This document shows positions 43,348 to 51,597 of a stretch of 64,000 bases of DNA, in pieces. The translations under genes and the position numbers were made by a program. Origin of the DNA: Haloarcula hispanica ATCC 33960 (GTDB taxonomy: Archaea; Halobacteriota; Halobacteria; Halobacteriales; Haloarculaceae); the NCBI RefSeq assembly GCF_000223905.1, contig NC_015948.1, positions 310,001 through 374,000 of the forward strand. The letters run 5' to 3'. The notes below the pieces were generated by a model, which ran no database searches, was not told where the DNA came from, and was given only the letters and a program-made list of their open reading frames with translations. The first letter of the stretch is position 1. Every line of letters begins with the position of its first letter.

Positions 43348-45306
43348 CTACCCTGACACCTCGAAAGTACGGCAGTACTGGACCGCCCCATTGTTATAAA
43401 CTACGGCCGAATCGGACGGACAGACGAGTTCCCTGTCAAGCTGTACTTTTTTGAACCGACCGTTAGCAGTGATGATTGGCGACCCAGTGGACTGATAGCG
43501 CCGGTACACCCGGTCTCTGCTCTCAAAGCCACCGCTATCGGTGTCGTACTCTAACGGCCGCGACGACTGGTTTTGCCAGAGTGGAAACACCATCCGGTAA
43601 GGGTGATCGGTCACGACTGTACTCCGATCCTGTGGCCGGAGCGCTGAGATCGATTCCACCGCGGCCAGCTCAGATTCCGTGTGTGAGTACCGCGGGTATG
43701 CTTCCTCAAAGGCAGGGTTCTCGAGCGTCGCCTTACGTGAGACGAAGACTGACCCGGGGAACACAAGCGCGAGAATCAGCATACAGGCGACGACAGTACG
43801 GGTCCCAAACTGTTGTGTGACGTATCGCAGGCCAAATACGCCAACGATTGCCATCAGGACATAGAGGAACGCGAACCATCGATCCGGAATGAAGACGTTG
43901 ATGCCAAACAATGGGAGCCCCAGTGTGAATACAAGCATAATCCCCGCGCCGACAACAAATATCGCGGAGAGTTGGGTGAGGCGGTGTCGCTGAAGCAACA
44001 CCAGTAGTCCCAGCACTAGCAGACACAGCAGGATCGAGAACCCCATTGCGTCAACGAGAGTCACTGCAGTGGGGACATCTTGCACGATTGAGGCGGGCAG
44101 TTTTTCACTGGCGGCGTTACTGCTGCGCAGGTTGAGGAAGCCGGCACCTGAGAGGTCGCTGCTGAGCAGTACAATCATCCGGCCGATGAATGACTGGTCT
44201 CCATAGGGCGTAACCGACCAGAACCCCATTGCCAGTACCGTCGTCGTACCGAACAGTCCAATCGTGTTTACCGTTGGAATCTCCGAGGGGACGCGGTCCG
44301 CGACGCCACTGAGATAGTCCGTATGGTCTGTGACGAACTTGGCGACGACACCGGCACCAAGCAGTGTAAGCACGATGAACGTCGACACCTGATGGACCAG
44401 CACGACCGACAGACAGCAGTACAGCGTAAGCGCATACAGTGGGCGTCGGGTGTCGGTGTAGAACAGCTTCGTTAGTCCGAACAGGACGGCGGCGAAATAA
44501 ACGAGCCCAAGACTGTTCGGGATAACGTCGATACTCCAGCGCAACATATAATCGCTCATCGTGAACAACGCTGCAGCGAGAAGCGAGCCCCGTACTGCCA
44601 GCATATACCGGGCTGTACTGTATACTAGTAGTGGCGTCATCGGAATGACGAGTGCGACGCTCGCAAACATGGCTGTCCGGAGACTGGATCCGAACAGCGC
44701 CGCACCGCTGACGACGAGTATGTGATACACCGGCGCCACCGAGTACTTCGACTCGGAGATAGCAGCGGTTGTTCCGGCGGACTGTATGTCCGCGATGAAC
44801 TGGGTTACGTGAACCCATGTGTCGACGCCAATGAATCCTGGAGTGGTCAGCAGGGCAGTGTACTGGATCACGAGCAGGAGCCCGAGCAGTTCTGCGAGCA
44901 CGACCCGGGGGCGCAATGCCGATGTCTCAGCGAAAACGATCTGCGCAATGATTGCCGTGCCAATGACGCCGCTCACGAGATGGAACTGAATCGTCCGGCC
45001 GTTCTGGAGAGCCCCAAGCAACGCCAGGGATCCAATTCCAACGATGACAGCCGTCTCTACGACCCGTACCGCGTTCTTTCCCACGAACGCTGTCGTGTGC
45101 GTGCGTGCTTCGTCGGTTCGTAGCCACCCCGCCAGATATGTCAGGCCAGCAACCCCACCACATAACGGGACTATGAGAACAAATATCTCTGTTGTGAACA
45201 GCACCAGTGGCGCGAGCAGTACTGTGGCAACTATTCCGACACAGGCGATAACAACGTCTCTCGGAACGGACTTGCGACTGATTTTCGGGACCGACGGCAG
45301 ATTCAT
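43348..45306 (-). CDS. Multi-spanning membrane protein, GT-C glycosyltransferase-like
   Basis: A 652-residue membrane protein with about 13 helices and an extracytoplasmic C-terminal domain (about residues 545-652). The loop after an early helix, TTPGFIGVDTWVHVTQ with an acidic residue, followed by ESKYSVAPVYHIL, resembles the lumenal catalytic loop of PMT/GT-C glycosyltransferases, which use lipid-linked sugars. It could polymerise the repeat or transfer it to protein. No EXT1 family motif such as WWDYG was found, so it is not an AglB-type oligosaccharyltransferase. It is the first gene of the locus in transcription order. Confidence 0.72.
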   Translation of the reverse strand: MNLPSVPKISRKSVPRDVVIACVGIVATVLLAPLVLFTTEIFVLIVPLCGGVAGLTYLAGWLRTDEARTHTTAFVGKNAVRVVETAVIVGIGSLALLGALQNGRTIQFHLVSGVIGTAIIAQIVFAETSALRPRVVLAELLGLLLVIQYTALLTTPGFIGVDTWVHVTQFIADIQSAGTTAAISESKYSVAPVYHILVVSGAALFGSSLRTAMFASVALVIPMTPLLVYSTARYMLAVRGSLLAAALFTMSDYMLRWSIDVIPNSLGLVYFAAVLFGLTKLFYTDTRRPLYALTLYCCLSVVLVHQVSTFIVLTLLGAGVVAKFVTDHTDYLSGVADRVPSEIPTVNTIGLFGTTTVLAMGFWSVTPYGDQSFIGRMIVLLSSDLSGAGFLNLRSSNAASEKLPASIVQDVPTAVTLVDAMGFSILLCLLVLGLLVLLQRHRLTQLSAIFVVGAGIMLVFTLGLPLFGINVFIPDRWFAFLYVLMAIVGVFGLRYVTQQFGTRTVVACMLILALVFPGSVFVSRKATLENPAFEEAYPRYSHTESELAAVESISALRPQDRSTVVTDHPYRMVFPLWQNQSSRPLEYDTDSGGFESRDRVYRRYQSTGSPIITANGRFKKVQLDRELVCPSDSAVVYNNGAVQYCRTFEVSG

Positions 45307-45630
45307 GTTTGGCCGTCAGCTGTCCTCCACCAGATCATGGTCCCCCCTTGCGTGATACGATACTTTGTTAACCAGATCTTTCGGCGTAACCAGCCTGAAA
45401 ACGGCTACTTTCCGCGAATGAATGTGTAATAATACCACGGCACACAGGCGTGGTGAGCAAAGTCCGCAATCTCTCGCTAGTCAGACATTTCGGGATATGT
45501 TGTGTACCGCCTAAGAGGTGCTCTACTCTCTAAAAAACCGGTAATGAGGCGTTATTAGACTGATGAGGCTTCTTTCGGGGCACCCTGTACACTGGCTGTC
45601 GTCCGCTATCGATAGCGGGAACATATGGAC
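45307..45630. other. Intergenic region right of the glycan locus
   Basis: About 324 bases with no supported gene. It holds the promoter of the glycan locus, a small inverted repeat (ACCACG 45434-45439, CGTGGT 45449-45454) and, close to the neighbouring gene, a perfect 16-base palindrome CCGCTATCGATAGCGG (45603-45618) 13 bases after the stop of that gene on the minus strand. No T-tract follows, so a terminator role is uncertain. No transposon ends could be identified. Confidence 0.5.
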
Positions 45631-46077
45631 CTACTCGGAGTCAGACTCAGCAGCCATCATGTGCTGTTCCCGGTAGGTATCAAGCAGGTAGTTGTCCCAG
45701 ACGAGGTCTCCGAGGACGTGGGCGTACAGGACGAGGGCGGTAAACAGCGATAGCGGCTCGGAGACGAGCCAGAGGCCGACCACGACCACGCCGCCGATGA
45801 GGTGATGGCTGAGGAGCCGCTGGAGCGGCCAGAGGTCCTGCGGGCCGAATATTACGTCCTGGTCGAACACCACTATCTCGGGGTTCCGGAGACAACGGCG
45901 GAGGGCGGCCCAGTCGCCGGTCTCCAGTCTGGCCACGGCGAAGTGGTCAAAGTCGATGGCGACGCCGACGACGACCGCGTAGCCGACGGCGGCCCACCAC
46001 GGAAGGGGGACCGGCAGGACGGCAACGCCGACGGCCCCGACGGCCGCGGAGACGATGGCGTGATCTCGGGAATACAT
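45631..46077 (-). CDS. Membrane protein, YdjM/DUF457-like
   Basis: A 148-residue membrane protein with about three or four helices. DFDHFAVAR within the second helix and the paired His in LLSHHLIGGV recall the YdjM/LexA-regulated, metal-dependent-hydrolase-like family (DUF457), although it is shorter than most and the assignment is tentative. I chose the ATG at 46077 (MYSRDHAIVSAAVG); the open frame continues 102 codons beyond, without support. A 16-base palindrome lies after its stop. Function unknown. Confidence 0.65.
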   Translation of the reverse strand: MYSRDHAIVSAAVGAVGVAVLPVPLPWWAAVGYAVVVGVAIDFDHFAVARLETGDWAALRRCLRNPEIVVFDQDVIFGPQDLWPLQRLLSHHLIGGVVVVGLWLVSEPLSLFTALVLYAHVLGDLVWDNYLLDTYREQHMMAAESDSE

Positions 46078-46141
46078 ACGTGTCCCTCTCGATGGGCGTT
46101 CGCAAAGACTGTCGGGGTCGGGCTTGCGGTAGCGACCGCAG

Positions 46142-46432
46142 TTACATCCAGAGCAGTTGTGCGTGGCGCGTCTCGCCCAGATCGAGGACGTTCTCCTCGT
46201 CGACGAAGCCGTGTTCGACAGCAACATTGACGGCGTCGTCGCCGACGATGTTGGCGACCGAACAGCGTGCGAGACTGTCGACGATTTCGTCTTCGGTAGC
46301 CGTTTCGCCGCCGTAGAACTCCTCGTTGACCGTGAGCGATACGGGGCCGTTCTCGAACGTTTCGCCCATGATGTCAGGGTCACAGACGGAGACGAGCAAC
46401 CCCTCGTCGGTGTCGCGTTCGTTGAGTATCAT
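46142..46432 (-). CDS. DUF424 family protein
   Basis: A 96-residue archaeal protein of the DUF424 family. It contains VCDPDIMGETFENGPVSL and a C-terminal DDAVNVAVEHGFVDEENVL, as the family has. These small proteins are encoded beside translation or RNA genes in archaea and may bind nucleic acid, but no function is proven. The start overlaps the stop of the TPR gene by 4 bases (ATGA), so the two are cotranslated. Confidence 0.85.
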   Translation of the reverse strand: MILNERDTDEGLLVSVCDPDIMGETFENGPVSLTVNEEFYGGETATEDEIVDSLARCSVANIVGDDAVNVAVEHGFVDEENVLDLGETRHAQLLWM

Positions 46433-47157
46433 TCAAGCAGTTGCTGTTCGGCCTCCTCGCGCATCTCGTCGACTTCCTCGGCCAGCTCCTCGGCGCGGTC
46501 GAACTCGCCGACCTCTTCGAGGGCGCGGGCCTTCTCTTCGAGCACGTCGGCGTTGCGGAAGCCGAGGCGGACTGCGTTGTCGAACGCGTCGATGGCCTCG
46601 TCGGCCAGGCCGCGTTCCAGCAGGAAGAAGCCGCGGTTGTACCAGCCCTCGCCGAAGCGCGGGTCGATTTCGACGGCGCGCTCGGCGTGTTCGAGTGCCT
46701 GCTCGGAGCGGCCGGACTTCCAGAGCGCGTACGCGAGGTTCGTCTCCGCTGTGGCGGCGTGGTCGGACTCCTCGTCGAAGTTGAGCGCTTCCTTGTACGC
46801 GCCGATGGCGGCGTCCCACTCTTCGAGTTCCGCGTGGGCCGCGCCCTTGTTCGTCCAGGCCTCCTGTTTGAGCCGGTCGTCGTCCGTGTACTGGGCGACG
46901 CGCTCGAACGTCTCGGCGGCCTGTTCGTGGCGGTTGATGTGCATGTACTCCAGGCCGACATCGAGCAGTTGCTCTGGGTCGACGGCGTCAGAGGAGACGT
47001 TCCGCTGGTCCAGCAGGTCGGTGACGACACGCGAGTCGACGGGGTCGACCTTGTCCGGGTCCACCTCAAACTCCGGCGGTTCGAGATCGAACCCCTCGTA
47101 GGGGTCGTCGAACCCCTGGCCCTCGGAGAAGGCGTGGTCGTCGTCGTGGTCTGTCAT
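46429..47157 (-). CDS. TPR repeat protein
   Basis: A 242-residue acidic protein with a disordered Asp-rich N-terminus (DHDDDHAFSEGQGFDDPYEG) and about five tetratricopeptide repeats from residue 70 on, for example AWTNKGAAHAELEEWDAAIGAYKEAL, whose small and aromatic positions match the TPR consensus. It probably acts as a protein-binding scaffold. It is the first gene of a two-gene operon with DUF424, started at ATG 47157 rather than the 14-codon-longer frame. Confidence 0.85.
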   Translation of the reverse strand: MTDHDDDHAFSEGQGFDDPYEGFDLEPPEFEVDPDKVDPVDSRVVTDLLDQRNVSSDAVDPEQLLDVGLEYMHINRHEQAAETFERVAQYTDDDRLKQEAWTNKGAAHAELEEWDAAIGAYKEALNFDEESDHAATAETNLAYALWKSGRSEQALEHAERAVEIDPRFGEGWYNRGFFLLERGLADEAIDAFDNAVRLGFRNADVLEEKARALEEVGEFDRAEELAEEVDEMREEAEQQLLE

Positions 47158-47241
47158 GCCTCCTGATTGACGGCCAATCCGGTTAAGGGCTACGTCCACG
47201 GCTCGTGAAGATTTAGGTGTCCTGCGGTCGGATTCCCGGAT

Positions 47242-47640
47242 ATGCGGGACCCACTGGCAGTAGACGCGTTGCTCGTCTTCTTCGGGGGTGTGTTCGCAGT
47301 CGTTAGCTGGGCTGCTCTCACCTCAAACCAGACCTCGCTGTCGCTGTCCGCCGCTGGAGCGGGCGTTGCAGGAACGGTCGTTCTGGCGGTTCTCGTCGGA
47401 CGCTACTACGCGCAGCTACCGGCGTTCGGGCGCTGGGTATCCAGTCCGGCAGAGACGCCCCGGGCACGAGCGCGGGTAGCCCTCCTGATTGTGGCGGCCA
47501 TTCTCGTCCGGCTATCTCTCGGTCTCCTTCCCGACACCGCCATCCCCGCTCTCTTCGGCGTCGCGGTCGCAATGGTCGCTCTGGGACTCGGACATAGTCT
47601 CTGGCGGTGGCATACAGCCCCAGATCACAGCAGTCACTGA
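47242..47640 (+). CDS. Four-helix membrane protein
   Basis: A 132-residue membrane protein with four hydrophobic segments (about residues 10-24, 38-56, 74-91 and 98-119) connected by short loops, and Arg/His-rich ends. It carries no cysteine and no recognised motif. It is divergent from the TPR gene, with an 84-base gap for both promoters, and is followed 44 bases later by thpR on the same strand. Function unknown. Confidence 0.6.
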   Translation: MRDPLAVDALLVFFGGVFAVVSWAALTSNQTSLSLSAAGAGVAGTVVLAVLVGRYYAQLPAFGRWVSSPAETPRARARVALLIVAAILVRLSLGLLPDTAIPALFGVAVAMVALGLGHSLWRWHTAPDHSSH

Positions 47641-47683
47641 CCCCGTCGTAGCTTTCTTGCGGACACGACCGGAACCGCTAGCT

Positions 47684-48247
47684 ATGGCCAACCGCCTGTT
47701 CGTCAGCGTCGATCTGGACGGGCTCGAAGACGCTATCGAGAGCGTACAGGAACGCTTCGACGGCGTCTCTGGGCTTCGGCTGACCGACCCCGAACAGGCC
47801 CACATCACGCTGAAGTTCCTCGGCGACACCGACCCGGACCGCGTTGACGACATCGTCACTGCTCTCGAAGGGGCGGTCGAAGACAGCGGCGTCGAGCCGT
47901 TCGAAGCCGAGTTCGGCGGTCTCGGCGTGTTCCCGGCGCTGTCCTACATCAGTGTCGTCTGGGTCGGTGTCCGCGACGGACAGGGTGGCGCGGAACTGAC
48001 CGCGTTGCACGAAGCCGTCGAGGCCCGGACCGTCGCGATGGGGTTCGACCCGGAGGACCACGAGTTCACGCCGCACGCAACCATCGCCAGGATGGACCAC
48101 GCCGGCGGCAAAGAGACGGTACAGGACACCGTCAAGAACGAGGACCCGGATGTCGGTCGCCTGCGTGTCGAGGAAATCCGGCTGAAAGAGAGTGAGCTGG
48201 GACCTGACGGCCCGACGTACCGGACCGTCGAGTCAGTGTCATTATGA
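47684..48247 (+). CDS. thpR: RNA 2',3'-cyclic phosphodiesterase
   Basis: A 187-residue enzyme of the 2H phosphoesterase superfamily that hydrolyses 2',3'-cyclic phosphate at RNA ends and can ligate tRNA halves in vitro. The two catalytic HxTx motifs are HITLKFLG (about residue 44) and HATIARM (about residue 131), typically spaced. It starts MANRLFVSVDLDG at ATG 47684. Small archaeal ThpR proteins have the same length. It could act on tRNA splicing or repair intermediates. Confidence 0.9.
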   Translation: MANRLFVSVDLDGLEDAIESVQERFDGVSGLRLTDPEQAHITLKFLGDTDPDRVDDIVTALEGAVEDSGVEPFEAEFGGLGVFPALSYISVVWVGVRDGQGGAELTALHEAVEARTVAMGFDPEDHEFTPHATIARMDHAGGKETVQDTVKNEDPDVGRLRVEEIRLKESELGPDGPTYRTVESVSL

Positions 48248-48439
48248 GTGTGTGCCGTCTCGGCCAGCGGGGTTGCTGTCGGTGCGTGTTCTACACGGAC
48301 ACTGTTGGCGTGCATTTGTTGTCATATATCTGTTAGAATGCGTGTTGTGGCGTCGGGACTATCGTAGCACTGGCCTATAACCGAGTGAGGGGCGTCAATT
48401 AGCCGCTTGAGAACCTATTTACAGCGTGCCAGCAGACTG

Positions 48440-48505
48440 TTTAGGCCGACCAAAACAAATCAGGTTAGTGACAATTTTTATCGGTCCGAGCGGCGTAGGA
48501 CCGAT
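48440..48505 (+). promoter_or_regulatory. Regulated promoter of the ZIP transporter gene
   Basis: Three elements are stacked before the ATG at 48506. TTTAGGCCGACCAAAA (48440-48455) resembles a DtxR/SirR-type metal-regulator box with one imperfect half. CAATTTTTA (48472-48480) is a TATA box at -28. ATCGGTCC (48480-48487) and GGACCGAT (48498-48505) form a perfect 8-base inverted repeat with 10-base spacer abutting the ATG, over the expected transcript start. Metal control is my inference. Confidence 0.6.
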
Positions 48506-49318
48506 ATGGTCGCCGTTGAGAACGTTGCTTTCGTGTTCGTTGCGGGGTTGCTTACGGCGCTTGCCACCGGCCTCGGTGCGATCCCGTTCTTTCTCGTTGA
48601 TGAGTTCTCCGACAGATGGAACGTCCTGCTGTGGGGGCTGGCCTCGGGAATCATGGTCGCCGCATCGCTCTTCGGACTCGTCCGGGAGGGGCTGGCATAC
48701 GGGTCGCCGCTGCTGATGATTCCCGGCATTCTCGCTGGCGTCCTGCTCGTCGTCGTTGCCCACGAACTTCTGGATGACTTCGACCAGTCACCCGAGCAGT
48801 TCGAGCGGGCCGACTTCAAGAAGCTTCTGCTGATTCTGGGCATTCTGACTGTCCATAGCTTCCCAGAGGGCGTCGCCGTCGGCGTCTCCTTCGCGGAACT
48901 CGGGCTGGAGTCGGCCACGCCCGAATCCGCTGTGGGTATCCTCGGCGTCTCCGTCCCGCTGCTGGCTGTGTTCATGACTGTCGCCATCTCCATCCACAAC
49001 GTCCCTGAGGGGACTGCTATCGCCATCCCGCTCCGTTCGCTGGGTGTCAGCGAGTGGAAGATGGTCTGGTGGGCGGTGTTCTCCTCGCTGCCACAGCCGG
49101 TCGGGGCCGTTATCGCGTACTACTTCGTCACGCTGGCGAAGGCATTTCTCCCGTTCGGCTTCGGCTTCGCCGCTGGGGCGATGGTGTATCTCGTGCTCAC
49201 GGAGTTCGTCCCCGAAGCGCTGGAGTACGGCGACGGCTTGCCGGGTGGCGGTAAACGCGAACTAACTGCCGGCGTCGCCGTCGGGGTGCTGGCGATGGTA
49301 CCGCTGGCGTTCGTTTAG
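48506..49318 (+). CDS. ZIP family metal transporter
   Basis: A 270-residue transporter with about eight helices. HSFPEGVAVG (His117) in helix 4 and HNVPEGTAIAIP (His164) in helix 5 are the metal-site signatures of ZIP proteins; the rest, such as ALATGLGAIPFFLVDEFSDR, fits the ZupT/GufA group. It likely imports zinc, iron or manganese into the cytosol. The start ATG 48506 follows the inverted-repeat promoter. The stop codon overlaps the end of the lipoprotein gene on the other strand by four bases. Confidence 0.9.
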   Translation: MVAVENVAFVFVAGLLTALATGLGAIPFFLVDEFSDRWNVLLWGLASGIMVAASLFGLVREGLAYGSPLLMIPGILAGVLLVVVAHELLDDFDQSPEQFERADFKKLLLILGILTVHSFPEGVAVGVSFAELGLESATPESAVGILGVSVPLLAVFMTVAISIHNVPEGTAIAIPLRSLGVSEWKMVWWAVFSSLPQPVGAVIAYYFVTLAKAFLPFGFGFAAGAMVYLVLTEFVPEALEYGDGLPGGGKRELTAGVAVGVLAMVPLAFV

Positions 49319-49830
49319 AAGGGCAGTTTGCTTCGGATGACGGTGAGGTCGACGAAGGCCTTCAACGGATCGTCGTAGTCATCGACGCGTGTTTCCATCC
49401 GGTAGTTCGAGTGGTCGACGGCGAAGAAGTACGGCCCGGGTTCGTCCAGTGACTCCCGTGCGCCGCCGTCGTCCGTGGACGCCTGATAAATATCCGACCC
49501 CGCCGGCTGGACCGCTGTCTGGCTGAACTTGGGGTTCCCCGGCGGTGTCTCGTCGGGCTCCCGACCCTTGATGAACGTGTCGTACTGCTCGAACTGCTCG
49601 CGGTCAGTAAAAAAGTACACGTTGAACGGGATGTCCGCTTTGACGATATACCGTAGCTCACCGCCGGGGTCAGACACGTCAGGGATCTCCTCCTTGATCC
49701 ACGCCTTGTGCGGGTTGACTCTGACGTCCTGTTGCACGCTGACGACGACCTCACCGCCCCCACCCATGCAACCAGAGCCGACGGCTGTCGCACTGACACC
49801 CATTGTCTGGAGGAATCTCCGGCGCTTCAT
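49315..49830 (-). CDS. Tat lipoprotein, unknown function
   Basis: A 171-residue exported lipoprotein. MKRRRFLQTMG is a Tat signal with a lipobox ending at Cys21 (VGSGC), so the mature protein is anchored to the outer face of the membrane. The mature domain is acidic and probably a beta-sandwich, with VKADIPFNVYFFTDREQFEQYDTF and PGPYFFAVDHSNYRMETRV. I do not recognise it; the latter motif resembles small ligand-binding or cupredoxin-like folds without metal ligands. It is convergent with the ZIP gene. Confidence 0.75.
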   Translation of the reverse strand: MKRRRFLQTMGVSATAVGSGCMGGGGEVVVSVQQDVRVNPHKAWIKEEIPDVSDPGGELRYIVKADIPFNVYFFTDREQFEQYDTFIKGREPDETPPGNPKFSQTAVQPAGSDIYQASTDDGGARESLDEPGPYFFAVDHSNYRMETRVDDYDDPLKAFVDLTVIRSKLPF

Positions 49831-49920
49831 CCATTGATAATCAGGGCCACGGACTACTTAGTTCTACGTCCGCAGTTATAGCCGCTGATAACGGGCCGCG
49901 ACCGGCTCGAAAAGGAAGGA

Positions 49921-49928
49921 ATTTAAAC
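49921..49928 (+). promoter_or_regulatory. TATA box of the ribosomal protein operon
   Basis: ATTTAAAC is centred 30 bases before the rpl39e ATG. It is preceded by a purine-rich BRE-like aaaaggaagga. No Shine-Dalgarno follows, so the message is probably nearly leaderless. Confidence 0.55.
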
Positions 49929-49953
49929 CACGGCGCGGAACAAGCACCATACC

Positions 49954-50106
49954 ATGGGTAAGAAATCGAAGGCTACGAAGAAGCGACTGGCCAAACTCGA
50001 CAACCAGAACAGTCGAGTCCCGGCCTGGGTCATGCTCAAGACGGACCGCGAGGTCCAGCGCAACCACAAACGACGCCACTGGCGGCGCAACGACACTGAC
50101 GAATAA
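49954..50106 (+). CDS. rpl39e: Ribosomal protein eL39
   Basis: A 50-residue, very basic protein of the large subunit, lining the exit tunnel. It begins [19 protein letters not shown] and ends [12 protein letters not shown], as in haloarchaeal L39e. It is the first gene of the conserved archaeal operon rpl39e-rpl31e-aIF6. The stop TAA and the next start ATG overlap (TAATG), which couples translation. Confidence 0.95.
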
Positions 50107-50384
50107 TGAGCGCCAGTGACTTCGAGGAGCGTGTCGTCACCGTCCCGCTCCGAGACGCGCGAGCCGAACCGAACCACAAGCGCGCAGACAAGGCGATGAT
50201 CCTCATCCGCGAGCACCTCGCCAAGCACTTCTCTGTCGACGAGGACGCCGTCCGCCTCGACCCCTCGATCAACGAGGCGGCCTGGGCCCGCGGCCGCGCC
50301 AACACGCCGAGCAAGATCCGTGTTCGCGCCGCCCGCTTCGAGGAAGAGGGCGAAGCCATCGTCGAAGCAGAGACCGCAGAGTAA
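50106..50384 (+). CDS. rpl31e: Ribosomal protein eL31
   Basis: A 92-residue large-subunit protein located at the exit region near the tunnel, which it shares with factors of the SRP. It starts [20 protein letters not shown] and includes [20 protein letters not shown] and [19 protein letters not shown], diagnostic of L31e. It is acidic at both ends, as in halophiles. It overlaps rpl39e by one base, and aIF6 starts two bases after its stop. Confidence 0.95.
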   Translation: MSASDFEERVVTVPLRDARAEPNHKRADKAMILIREHLAKHFSVDEDAVRLDPSINEAAWARGRANTPSKIRVRAARFEEEGEAIVEAETAE

Positions 50385-50386
50385 CG

Positions 50387-51052
50387 TTGCTCCGCGCGGC
50401 TTTCTCCGGGTCGTCGTACGTGGGTGTGTTCGCCCGTGCGACCGACGACTGCGTGCTGGTTCGCCCAGACTTAGACGAATCGCTGCTCGACGACCTGAGC
50501 GACGAACTCGGCGTTCCGGCCGTGCCGACGACCGTCGGCCGCTCCGGGACCGTCGGTGCGCTCGCGACCGGCAACGAGAACGGGCTGGTCGTCTCCGAAC
50601 GCGTCCGTGAGACCGAAATCGAACGGATTCAGGATGTCGTCGACGTGCCCATCACCAGAATGCCCGGCCGGATCAACGCCGCCGGCAACGTCGTCTGCTG
50701 TAACGACTACGGCGCGTACGTCCACCCCGACCTCTCTCGGGATGCCGTGCAAGCGGTCAAGGATGGGCTGGACGTACCCGTCGAACGCGGCGTCATCGCC
50801 GGTGTCACGACCGTCGGGACCGCCGCTGTCGCCACCAACAAGGGCGTGCTCTGTCATCCGAAGGCCACGGACGGCGAACTCGACGCCCTCGAGGACATCC
50901 TCGACGTGCCGGCCGACATCGGGACCATCAACTACGGTGGTCCGCTCGTCGGCTCCGGGTTGCTCGCCAACGACCACGGCTACGTCTGTGGCTCGGACAC
51001 CTCCGGGCCGGAACTGGGCCGTATCGACGCGGCGCTCGGCTACATCGACTGA
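50387..51052 (+). CDS. eif6: Translation initiation factor aIF6, TTG start
   Basis: A 221-residue anti-association factor that binds the large subunit and blocks early joining of the small one. It has the pentein five-fold pseudo-repeat ([58 protein letters not shown]). The family N-terminus ([17 protein letters not shown]) requires initiation at a TTG codon at 50387, two bases after the rpl31e stop; no in-frame ATG lies at a suitable place. Cotranslation from the ribosomal genes may make the weak start work. Confidence 0.94.
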   Translation: MLRAAFSGSSYVGVFARATDDCVLVRPDLDESLLDDLSDELGVPAVPTTVGRSGTVGALATGNENGLVVSERVRETEIERIQDVVDVPITRMPGRINAAGNVVCCNDYGAYVHPDLSRDAVQAVKDGLDVPVERGVIAGVTTVGTAAVATNKGVLCHPKATDGELDALEDILDVPADIGTINYGGPLVGSGLLANDHGYVCGSDTSGPELGRIDAALGYID

Positions 51053-51076
51053 CGCGGTTTTCATTCTGCCGCCCGC

Positions 51077-51241
51077 TCAGGACGGATGCTGGTGGCTGAG
51101 TTTCTCCGCCACCACGCTCGGAACGGGCAGTCCGCAGTCCCCACACGCCCAGGCCCGACTGGTTCCGCCCCGCTCCAGCGTCAGGTCCTGCCTGAATCGC
51201 AGGGCCGCACCGCACTCGCACTGGTAAGTCGTCTCGCTCAT
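51077..51241 (-). CDS. Small zinc-ribbon protein, 54 residues
   Basis: Starts MSETTYQCECGAALRFRQDL and has two Cys pairs (CECG and CGDCG), a zinc-ribbon arrangement. I chose the ATG at 51241 over the open-frame start 15 codons upstream. It lies between aIF6 and the small zinc protein at 51338, on the opposite strand. One of three tiny zinc-ribbon genes in this window; function unknown. Confidence 0.7.
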   Translation of the reverse strand: MSETTYQCECGAALRFRQDLTLERGGTSRAWACGDCGLPVPSVVAEKLSHQHPS

Positions 51242-51307
51242 AGCTGGCTGTACGTATTGCCCCGGGAAATCCATCGGGGCCGGCAACCATGACAGCTCGT
51301 GTCAAAG

Positions 51308-51316
51308 AATAATATA
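51308..51316 (+). promoter_or_regulatory. TATA-like box of a small zinc-ribbon gene
   Basis: AATAATATA centred 26 bases before the ATG at 51338, the spacing expected of a leaderless haloarchaeal gene. It stands out from the GC-rich surroundings. Confidence 0.5.
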
Positions 51317-51337
51317 GTGCGTCCCCAAACGTCACGT

Positions 51338-51475
51338 ATGGTCCAGCGAACACCGCCCGCGGAAGACCAGAACCGCCTCGTCTGCCGGAAGTGTGACTAC
51401 TCGACAGGTGTACTCCGCCCGTCCTGTCCCGAGTGTGGCGGCGATATGGTGTACGCCCCGGCGTCCGAGGAGTAG
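51338..51475 (+). CDS. Small zinc-finger protein, 45 residues
   Basis: Begins MVQRTPPAEDQNRLVCRKCD and carries two Cys pairs, CRKC and CPECGG, in a rubredoxin-like zinc ribbon; the C-terminus is MVYAPASEE. Its excellent promoter (AATAATATA) and GC-rich third codon positions argue it is real. It lies just before rpl18a, so it could be a ribosome- or transcription-associated zinc protein, but that is only from proximity. Confidence 0.7.
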   Translation: MVQRTPPAEDQNRLVCRKCDYSTGVLRPSCPECGGDMVYAPASEE

Positions 51476-51597
51476 GCCCGTCGCTCGTTTTCCAGCCGTG
51501 TGGCCGTCGCAGTCGCTGGGTAGCGGCGGCTACTCTTGTGGATGGTGGGACGGACGGAAGGGGAAGATACTTCCCTGCCCTGCCCGCACCTGCGTGT

